Shown here piece after piece: positions 1-4,444 of a stretch of 5,597 nucleotides of DNA (position 1 is its first letter; every line of letters begins with the position of its first letter). This DNA comes from Propionibacteriaceae bacterium (GTDB lineage Bacteria > Actinomycetota > Actinomycetes > Propionibacteriales > Propionibacteriaceae), in NCBI GenBank assembly GCA_025923975.1, contig JAICEV010000256.1, forward strand, positions 1 to 5,597, read 5' to 3'. The notes under the pieces are model-generated. The model saw only the letters and a list, made by a program, of their open reading frames with translations, was not told the origin of the DNA and searched no databases. The translations under genes and the position numbers were made by a program.

Positions 1-449
1 GCACCGGCGCTACCAACGTCGGCGTGGAGCTTGACGCCTCGCACCTGTTTTGGCAGTGGATGGACCCGGTAGCGGTGGTCCAAGACCTCGGCCCGCTGGT
101 GTTCATCGCGGCCGCGAAGGACGTACGCATCAATCCGGCCGCCGCTGTCTACGGTGTGCTCGACAACCGCTTCCGCCGCCTTAGCCCGGATGAGGCGCGT
201 ACGAATCTCGGCGGCGACGAGTGGGCCAACGAGTGGCCGAAGGACGCCGCGTGGGACTTCGTCGCACTCGGTCGGGGGCATGACGCCGTCTACTGGGCGA
301 CCTGGCTGTCCGCCTTACACGTGGTCGACCCCGACATGCTCGTCAACATCGAACATGAGGACGTCTCGCTCGGCCGCATCGAGGGTCTCGAAGTGGCCGC
401 CGGGGTCCTGCTCGATGCCGCCCGGCGGGCCGGCCTTGCTCCCTCTTAG
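1..449 (+). CDS. Sugar phosphate isomerase/epimerase-like TIM-barrel protein, C-terminal part (5' end outside window)
   Basis: The reading frame is open from base 3, so the start lies upstream; 148 residues are visible, about half of a usual family member. The fragment reads TGATNVGVELDASHLFWQ, matching the family's beta-strand segment 'G(V/I)xxDxSHLxWQ', whose Asp (fragment residue 11) and His (14) lie in the metal/substrate site. An AKDxRIN segment, a 'WDFVALGRGHD' segment and a late NIEHED segment (residues 116-120) follow; the Glu in IEHED is a typical divalent-metal ligand of this xylose-isomerase-like fold. The residue before AKD, often His in relatives, is Ala here. These cytoplasmic enzymes isomerise, epimerise or cleave sugars, inositols and their keto derivatives. 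The Gfo/Idh/MocA dehydrogenase downstream on the same strand supports a sugar or inositol oxidation role. The exact reaction cannot be assigned. A GTG at base 24 is in frame but is internal, because the conserved motif begins before it. Confidence 0.85.
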   Translation, partial: TGATNVGVELDASHLFWQWMDPVAVVQDLGPLVFIAAAKDVRINPAAAVYGVLDNRFRRLSPDEARTNLGGDEWANEWPKDAAWDFVALGRGHDAVYWATWLSALHVVDPDMLVNIEHEDVSLGRIEGLEVAAGVLLDAARRAGLAPS

Positions 450-466
450 CTCTGCCCGACAGGCGC

Positions 467-490
467 GTTAGCCGCCACGAGATGGCTGAC
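467..490 (+). terminator. Weak stem-loop after the isomerase gene, possible terminator
   Basis: GTTAGCC (467-473) can pair with GGCTGAC (484-490) as a 7-bp stem with one G-U pair and a 10-nt loop. It begins 17 bases after the isomerase stop codon and directly abuts the 491-539 repeat. There is no T tract, so a factor-independent terminator is only a possibility; actinobacterial terminators often lack T tracts. Confidence 0.25.
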
Positions 491-539
491 GAGGCATCTT
501 GAGACGCCAACGACGCTCGTTGTCCGTCCTGAGACGCCT
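491..539 (+). repeat. Short dispersed repeat, copy 1
   Basis: The first 18 bases, GAGGCATCTTGAGACGCC, are identical to 2053-2070, and 41 of the 49 aligned positions match without gaps. A looser match continues through a TGAAG about 15-20 bases further on. Two quasi-palindromic boxes lie 30 bases apart: GGCATCTTGAGACGCC (493-508) and TCCGTCCTGAGACGCC (523-538). Between them CAACGA (508-513) and TCGTTG (517-522) form a perfect 6-bp hairpin with a CGC loop. The copy starts 42 bases after the isomerase stop and ends 91 bases before the Gfo/Idh/MocA start. It could be an operator pair, a 3'-end RNA structure, or a REP-like intergenic element; the sequence does not decide. Confidence 0.75.
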
Positions 540-615
540 CGCGCGCCACGCCTGAAGGGCATCGGGACGCTGACGAGCAACGGACGAACGCAGGCTGCGC
601 ACGAGCAGTCTGAAA

Positions 616-621
616 AGAGGG
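616..621 (+). promoter_or_regulatory. Ribosome binding site of the 631 oxidoreductase
   Basis: AGAGGG lies 9 bases before the ATG at 631. It is a modest Shine-Dalgarno match that supports this start. No convincing -35/-10 pair was found between the 491-539 repeat and this site. Confidence 0.5.
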
Positions 622-630
622 CCGATCATC

Positions 631-1809
631 ATGACTGAATCGGTCGGGGTAGCTGTCGTCGGCGCCGGCATGGCCGGACGCTCTCACGCACACGCCTACC
701 GCACAGCCCAGACGGTCTTCGGCACCGATGCGCCACCGGTTCGTCTGGTGGCCATTGCCGACGTCAACACGGACTTCGCTAACCACACCAGAGATCGCTA
801 TGGCTTCGAACGCGCCGAAAGCAGTTGGCAGGCCATCGTGGACGCCGACGATATCGATGCCGTCAGCATCGTGGTTGCCAATCACTTGCACCGCGACATC
901 GCCGAGGCGCTGTTGGCGTCAGGCAAGCATGTGCTGTGCGAAAAGCCGCTCGCGTCGACTGTGGAAGATGCCGAGTCCATGGTCAAGGCCGCGGACGCGT
1001 CCGGCCTCGTGGCAGCATGCGGATTCTCCTATCGTCGCTCCCCTGCCGTCAGCGCCATCGGTGAGCAGATCACGACCGGAGCACTTGGTGAGATCCAGCA
1101 CTTCAACGGCCGCTATTGGTGCGACTACTCCGCAGACCCGGACGCGCCGACAAGCTGGCGTTACGAGGGTCCACTTGGTACGGGGGCGCTCGCCGATTTC
1201 GGCAGTCACCTGGTCGACATGGCCGAGCAGCTCTGCGGCACGATCGTAAGAATCAATGGAGCGGTGCTGCCGATCCTGATCAAGGACCGGCCGGTGCCCC
1301 TTGGTGCGGCGCTGGGCCACGCCGCCGGAGGAGCCGTCAGCGATGAGCGTAAGCCGGTCACCAACGAGGACATCGCTATGTTCGTCGCAGAGTTTGCCAA
1401 CGGCGCCGCTGGCACGTTCTCCATCTCCCGTGTGGCGCTCGGCCATCCCAACAGTCTGGGGTTCGAGGTCTTCGGCACCAAGGCCGCAGCGAGCTTCGAC
1501 CTTTCTGCGAACGCCGAGTTCGGATACGTCGATAATGCGCCAAATCGCGCTACAAACGGCTGGCGGCGGGTGATCATCGGACCTGATCATCCCTACATTG
1601 CAGCTGCCCAATCCATGCCCTTTGCCGGCATCGGCCACGGAGGGCAAGAGTTCTTTACCTATCAGGCGCGTGCTTTCCTCGACGAGATTGCCGGACTGGA
1701 CCGACTGCCTCGTCAGGCAACGTTCGCCGACGGGCTGCGAAACATGCGGGTCGAGGAAGCCATCGTCAGGAGCGCGGCCAGTGGCACCGCGGTAACGGTT
1801 CCCCGCTGA
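631..1809 (+). CDS. Gfo/Idh/MocA family NAD(P)-dependent oxidoreductase
   Basis: This 392-residue protein has the usual family length and architecture. The N-terminal Rossmann fold shows VVGAGMAGRSHAHAY (nucleotide-binding GxGxxG at 11-16), an acidic residue after the second strand (AIADVN, Asp44, suggesting NAD preference), and CEKPLAS, with the conserved EKP at 104-106. The C-terminal alpha/beta domain has GFSYRRSPA (131-139) and DFGSHLVD (189-196), whose His193 sits where the family's catalytic or substrate-binding His is found. Family members oxidise a ring hydroxyl of a sugar, inositol or glycoside to a ketone in the cytoplasm; the substrate is unknown here. It follows the isomerase-like gene on the same strand but is separated by 181 bases that contain a repeat, so it may have its own transcript. 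Its TGA stop shares the A with the ATG of the broken gene downstream (TGATG), a sign of translational coupling in the ancestral operon. Confidence 0.93.
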   Translation: MTESVGVAVVGAGMAGRSHAHAYRTAQTVFGTDAPPVRLVAIADVNTDFANHTRDRYGFERAESSWQAIVDADDIDAVSIVVANHLHRDIAEALLASGKHVLCEKPLASTVEDAESMVKAADASGLVAACGFSYRRSPAVSAIGEQITTGALGEIQHFNGRYWCDYSADPDAPTSWRYEGPLGTGALADFGSHLVDMAEQLCGTIVRINGAVLPILIKDRPVPLGAALGHAAGGAVSDERKPVTNEDIAMFVAEFANGAAGTFSISRVALGHPNSLGFEVFGTKAAASFDLSANAEFGYVDNAPNRATNGWRRVIIGPDHPYIAAAQSMPFAGIGHGGQEFFTYQARAFLDEIAGLDRLPRQATFADGLRNMRVEEAIVRSAASGTAVTVPR

Positions 1810-2019
1810 TGGCCCCGCTCAAGATCGGCATTTTCGGCGCCGCACGCATTGCCGACGACGGAATCGTCGATCCTTCACGAGTGCTCGGCCACAGGCTGGT
1901 TGCCGTGGCCGCCCGCGACCGATCCCGAGCCGAGGCATTCGCGGGTCGATGACTCGGTTGCGAATGCTGAGCTGATCGACGAGGCGTATCGAAGGGCCGG
2001 GCTCTCACCTCGCGGCTAG
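1809..2019 (+). pseudogene. Broken Gfo/Idh/MocA oxidoreductase: N- and C-terminal ends joined out of frame by an internal deletion
   Basis: The ATG at 1809 opens a 47-codon frame that stops with TGA at 1950-1952. It encodes a recognisable Rossmann start: MAPLKIGIFGAARIADDGIV, then LVAVAARDRSRAEAFAGR. This is a third type of Gfo/Idh/MocA N-terminus, of the 'IGILGAARIAP' subgroup. From about 1945, in a different frame (1945-2019), comes VDDSVANAELIDEAYRRAGL followed by SPRG and a TAG stop, which resembles the C-terminal helix of the same subgroup. About 70 residues survive of an expected 320-350, so roughly 250-280 codons are missing and the junction near 1940-1950 is out of frame. The EKP motif and the whole catalytic domain are gone, so no activity is expected. 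The TGATG overlap with the upstream gene indicates that the intact ancestor was co-translated with it. The 47-residue product could still be made but has no obvious role. The C-terminal match is from memory of the family. Confidence 0.8.
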
Positions 2020-2052
2020 CACAGACGCGTCGTCCATCTCATAGCGCCAAAA

Positions 2053-2101
2053 GAGGCATCTTGAGACGCCTATGGCAGTCGTTGTGCGTCTTGAGACGGC
2101 T
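2053..2101 (+). repeat. Short dispersed repeat, copy 2
   Basis: This matches 491-539 in the same orientation (41 of 49 positions, no gaps). Boxes GGCATCTTGAGACGCC (2055-2070) and TGCGTCTTGAGACGGC (2085-2100) are again 30 bases apart. As RNA, 2061-2069 can pair with 2086-2094 (9 bp including two G-U pairs, 16-nt loop). The copy begins 34 bases after the pseudogene stop and ends 23 bases before the convergent Fic gene's stop. It fills the convergent intergenic stretch (2020-2124), in which nothing else was recognised. Confidence 0.75.
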
Positions 2102-2124
2102 GGCGCTTGAAGCATGAACCCGCT

Positions 2125-2814
2125 TTACGCCACCCGCTCGCTAGCAAGCTCCTCGGCAAGCATGTGTGCGAAGACGGCAGTCGTGGTTGTGTGATTGCCC
2201 ACAAAATCTGGTGGTCGGCCCATCGAGTCGCGGCTGGCACGGATGTAATCGTCGCTCTCGGGCCGAGGCTTGATATGCAGGAACATCGGTAGTCCATACC
2301 GCAGACAGATGAACGCGACAAGCAGCCTGGCGATACGACCGTTTCCGTTGGCGAACGGGTGAACTCGCAGGAATTCACCATGGGCGAGCGCCGCGAAACT
2401 GATCACCTCAAGGATCTGATCAGCCGTACTCGGCGACTTCCCGACCGGCAGCCGCGTATCAAGCTCAGCAAAGACGGCATTGAGACCAGCAAGCACCGCG
2501 TTCATTTCGTTGCCCACTCTGCGCGCCCAGACTCCCATCTTTTCCAGGTTGCCGTCCTTCAGCCGGGCGCCGAGGCCAACCTCATAATCGATAAGTTCCG
2601 GAACTGTTGGATCGCCGCGAAAATGCCCGGCATAGCCGGCCACCGGCACCTCACATCCCACGTAGACCCAGGCATGCCAGCGGCACAATTCCTCGCAAGT
2701 CGGCAGGAGTCGCGCGGGGGCAGTGGCACGCAGCTCAGTGATCAGCTGCGCGACGTTTCCCTGGATGAGGGAAAGAGTCTTCGGGTCGTCCTCCTGCCAC
2801 GATGGAGCCGTCAT
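2125..2814 (-). CDS. Fic-domain protein (predicted AMP/NMP-transferase), toxin-like
   Basis: The 229-residue protein contains a clear Fic core. The signature at 152-163 reads HPFANGNGRIAR, with catalytic His152, the GNGR anion-binding loop and Arg163. Upstream, 'VAGYAGHFRGD' (58-68) and 'PTVPELIDYEVG' (69-80) fit the flap/target-docking region. Fic enzymes usually transfer AMP from ATP to a hydroxyl side chain of a protein; Doc relatives phosphorylate EF-Tu. The canonical motif is HxFx(D/E)GNGRxxR. Here the acidic residue that helps bind the metal is Asn156, a variant also known from other Fic subgroups such as mobile mystery protein B, so activity is likely but its chemistry is uncertain. 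No inhibitory (S/T)xxxE(G/N) motif is evident in this protein. The ATG overlaps the stop of the upstream RHH gene by four bases (ATGA) and has no Shine-Dalgarno sequence, so translation is probably coupled. Nucleotide targets and protein partners are unknown. Confidence 0.9.
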   Translation of the reverse strand: MTAPSWQEDDPKTLSLIQGNVAQLITELRATAPARLLPTCEELCRWHAWVYVGCEVPVAGYAGHFRGDPTVPELIDYEVGLGARLKDGNLEKMGVWARRVGNEMNAVLAGLNAVFAELDTRLPVGKSPSTADQILEVISFAALAHGEFLRVHPFANGNGRIARLLVAFICLRYGLPMFLHIKPRPESDDYIRASRDSMGRPPDFVGNHTTTTAVFAHMLAEELASERVA

Positions 2815-3194
2815 GCCAGCTCGGCGCGCGCCGATCTGTAGATCGCTGTGACGTCACGGGCAACTGCGGGACGATCCACTGCAACGCTGTCGACTGCCGC
2901 AGCCCGCGGCGTCATTCGAGATTGAACCGGCTCAGACAGGCCCTCGCCAGCGATGAAACTTTCCACACCGCGGGCCTGGATACGTTCATATTGCTCCTGG
3001 GTGAGCTCGGCCAACCGGTCAGCGGCGGCCCGAAGATCGTCGCTTAGCATCGCGCCCCGAGCGACCACCTCGTGTTCGATTGCCTGCTCGATCAGCTCGT
3101 TTTGGCTGATGCCCAATCGAGAGGCAACTTCGGCTGTAAGGGCACGAAGCCTCTCATTGCGCCAGCGCAATGGAAACACTGTTCGCGAAGCCAT
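2811..3194 (-). CDS. Ribbon-helix-helix-like DNA-binding protein, putative antitoxin/autorepressor of the Fic module
   Basis: The 127-residue protein begins with what looks like an RHH (MetJ/Arc/CopG) fold: beta-strand SRTVFPLRW (3-11), helix A NERLRALTAEVASRLG (13-28), turn, and helix B SQNELIEQAIEHEVV (30-44). The rest (about 50-127) is a helical, charged region (SDDLRAAADRLAELTQEQYE) and a tail that could bind a partner, as antitoxin C-termini do. The four-base overlap with the Fic gene argues for a functional pair. By analogy with type II toxin-antitoxin modules it would bind its own promoter and restrain Fic, but this is inference: known Fic partners (Phd, FicA/VbhA) are different folds, and no (S/T)xxxE(G/N) inhibitory motif is visible. 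A GGAGG ends one base before the ATG, too close to act as a normal ribosome binding site, so either a leaderless transcript or a different start is possible. GTG at codon 6 is the only near alternative, but it would truncate the beta-strand. Confidence 0.75.
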   Translation of the reverse strand: MASRTVFPLRWRNERLRALTAEVASRLGISQNELIEQAIEHEVVARGAMLSDDLRAAADRLAELTQEQYERIQARGVESFIAGEGLSEPVQSRMTPRAAAVDSVAVDRPAVARDVTAIYRSARAELA

Positions 3195-3200
3195 GCCTCC

Positions 3201-3228
3201 AGCATGATCTGATTTGCCGTGATGTCAA
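3201..3228 (-). promoter_or_regulatory. Possible promoter of the RHH-Fic pair
   Basis: On the minus strand a perfect TTGACA -35 box (complement of 3223-3228) is followed after 16 bases by CATGCT (complement of 3201-3206), a weak -10 match (3 of 6 to TATAAT). A transcript starting 7 bases after this -10 would begin at the A of the RHH ATG (3194), giving a leaderless mRNA. Leaderless mRNAs are common in mycobacteria, and this would explain the unusable GGAGG spacing. Only the -35 match is strong. Confidence 0.4.
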
Positions 3229-3246
3229 GAGGAGAAGATGACATCA
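3220..3246. promoter_or_regulatory. Perfect 8-bp inverted repeat, possible operator or 3'-end hairpin
   Basis: TGATGTCA (3220-3227) and TGACATCA (3239-3246) are exact inverted copies separated by 11 bases. The right arm contains the stop codon of the fadE-like gene and the left arm overlaps the proposed -35 box of the RHH-Fic pair. That position suits an operator bound by a dimer such as the RHH protein. As RNA it would be an 8-bp stem with no T tract, so a terminator for the fadE-like gene is less likely. Confidence 0.5.
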
Positions 3247-4410
3247 GTGCGTGAGCCCAGCAAGAAGCTGACGAGCCATCACAATGCGCTGGATCTGGTT
3301 GGTGCCCTCATAGATCTGGGTGATCTTCGCATCCCGCATCATCCGCTCAACCGGAAAGTCCTTGGTATAGCCGTAACCTCCGAGCAGCTGCACCGCGTCC
3401 GTGGTGATCTCCATCGCGACATCGGAGGCGAAGCACTTCGCCGCCGCCCCGAAATAGGTCAGATCGGCGTCTCCGCGCTCGGACTTGGCAGCCGCGGCGT
3501 AGCTGAGCTGACGGGCCGCCTCCAGCTTCATGCCCATGTCGGCGAGCATGAACTGCAAGCCCTGGAATTCAGCAAGCGCCTTGCCAAATTGCTTGCGCTC
3601 CTTGACGTAGGAAAGCGCATAGTCGAGAGCGCCCTGGGCAATGCCCACTGCCTGCGCCGCAATGGTGACACGAGTGTGGTCGAGCGTTCGCATCGCTGTA
3701 TCGAAACCGGTTCCCTCGGCACCGATCATGCGGGATTCGGGGATGCGTACGCCGTCCAGATACATCTCACAAGTCGGAGAACCCTTGATGCCGAGCTTCT
3801 TCTCCGGAGCGCCAAAGGAGACACCGGCGTCGGACTTCTCAACGATGAAGGCACTGATGCCCTTGGAGCGTGCTTCAGGATCGGTCACCGCGAACACCGT
3901 GTAGAACTCCGACAGACCGGCGTTGGTGATCCAGCGTTTGACGCCGTGCAACAAGAAGTGATCGCCGTCGGCTACAGCCCGAGTGCGCATGCTTGCTGCG
4001 TCTGAGCCAGATTCCGGCTCAGATAAGCAATAGGACGCCATCGCTTCCCCGCGGGCGATCGGCGGTAGGTAGGTCTGCTTGATCTCTTCTGATCCGGCGA
4101 GCAGCCAAGGCATTGTGGCCAGCTTGTTGACGGCCGGTATGAGTGAGGTGGCGGCACAGGCGCGAGCCACTTCCTCGATGACGATCACGGTTGCCAACGC
4201 GTCAGCCCCGACGCCTGAGTACTCCTCTGGAATATGCGGCGCATGAAAGTCGGCCGCCACCAGCGCCTCAAACGATGCCTTGGGGAACTCTGCCAACTCA
4301 TCGGCCTCTGCGGCATTTGGAGCGACCTTCTCCTCGCAAAGTTCGCGGACCGCGGCACGGAATGCCTCATGCTCCTCGCTCGGCCGGTACATATCGACCA
4401 CGTCACTCAC
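3244..4410 (-). CDS. Acyl-CoA dehydrogenase, FadE25-like
   Basis: This 388-residue flavoprotein has the full length of the family and introduces a trans-2,3 double bond into an acyl-CoA, passing electrons through FAD to electron-transfer flavoprotein. Signature 1 is CLSEPESGSDAAS (128-140) and signature 2 is QLLGGYGYTKDFPVERMMRD (341-360). The FAD-binding 'RKQFG' is at 272-276. The catalytic base is Glu368 in IYEGTNQIQR, the position typical of short/medium-chain enzymes. Segments such as IPEEYSGVGAD, SLIPAVNKL, KLGIKGSPT and TLDHTR..IAAQAVGIAQGALD closely resemble mycobacterial FadE25 as remembered, but the N-terminus differs, so it is probably a paralogue and no symbol is given. The start is GTG (4408-4410), preceded by AGGA with a 10-base gap; ATG at codon 7 is an alternative. 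It follows the Gfo/Idh/MocA gene by 34 bases and probably shares its mRNA. The true substrate is unknown; an acyl-CoA from a carbon source handled by this cluster is possible. Confidence 0.93.
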   Translation of the reverse strand: MSDVVDMYRPSEEHEAFRAAVRELCEEKVAPNAAEADELAEFPKASFEALVAADFHAPHIPEEYSGVGADALATVIVIEEVARACAATSLIPAVNKLATMPWLLAGSEEIKQTYLPPIARGEAMASYCLSEPESGSDAASMRTRAVADGDHFLLHGVKRWITNAGLSEFYTVFAVTDPEARSKGISAFIVEKSDAGVSFGAPEKKLGIKGSPTCEMYLDGVRIPESRMIGAEGTGFDTAMRTLDHTRVTIAAQAVGIAQGALDYALSYVKERKQFGKALAEFQGLQFMLADMGMKLEAARQLSYAAAAKSERGDADLTYFGAAAKCFASDVAMEITTDAVQLLGGYGYTKDFPVERMMRDAKITQIYEGTNQIQRIVMARQLLAGLTH

Positions 4411-4420
4411 GGGTTCATTG

Positions 4421-4424
4421 TCCT
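4421..4424 (-). promoter_or_regulatory. Ribosome binding site deciding the GTG start of the fadE-like gene
   Basis: AGGA on the minus strand lies 10 bases before the GTG at 4410. No comparable site precedes the alternative ATG at codon 7, which favours the GTG start. Confidence 0.45.
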
Positions 4425-4444
4425 GCTAACCCGCGACAACGGAC

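Noticed and set aside
343..891. Minus-strand 182-codon open frame spanning the intergenic gap before 631
   Set aside because: It overlaps two real genes and the repeat, its translation is low-complexity and Arg/Ala-rich, and no motif is visible.
919..1647. Minus-strand 242-codon open frame antisense to the Gfo/Idh/MocA gene
   Set aside because: It is wholly inside a clear coding gene and its translation shows no family motif.
491..2101. The two 49-base repeats as ends of a transposable element
   Set aside because: They are in direct, not inverted, orientation, no transposase is present between them, and no target-site duplication was found.
2359..2841. Plus-strand 160-codon open frame antisense to the Fic gene
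   Set aside because: It is the shadow of the Fic reading frame; no domain is recognised.
2848..2857. Perfect palindrome GTGACGTCAC as an operator related to the TGACATCA inverted repeat
   Set aside because: It lies inside the RHH coding sequence, encodes a plausible protein stretch, and another TGACGTCA occurs inside the oxidoreductase gene near 4876; chance in GC-rich DNA is the simpler explanation.
2887..2960. Inhibitory helix motif (S/T)xxxE(G/N) in the RHH protein tail (ESFIAGEG)
   Set aside because: The spacing from Ser to Glu is one residue too long for the motif, so it cannot be used to assign a FicA/VbhA-type antitoxin.
3238..4005. Plus-strand 255-codon open frame antisense to the acyl-CoA dehydrogenase
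   Set aside because: It lies within the well-supported fadE-like gene, has no recognisable domain, and reflects GC-rich codon bias on the opposite strand.
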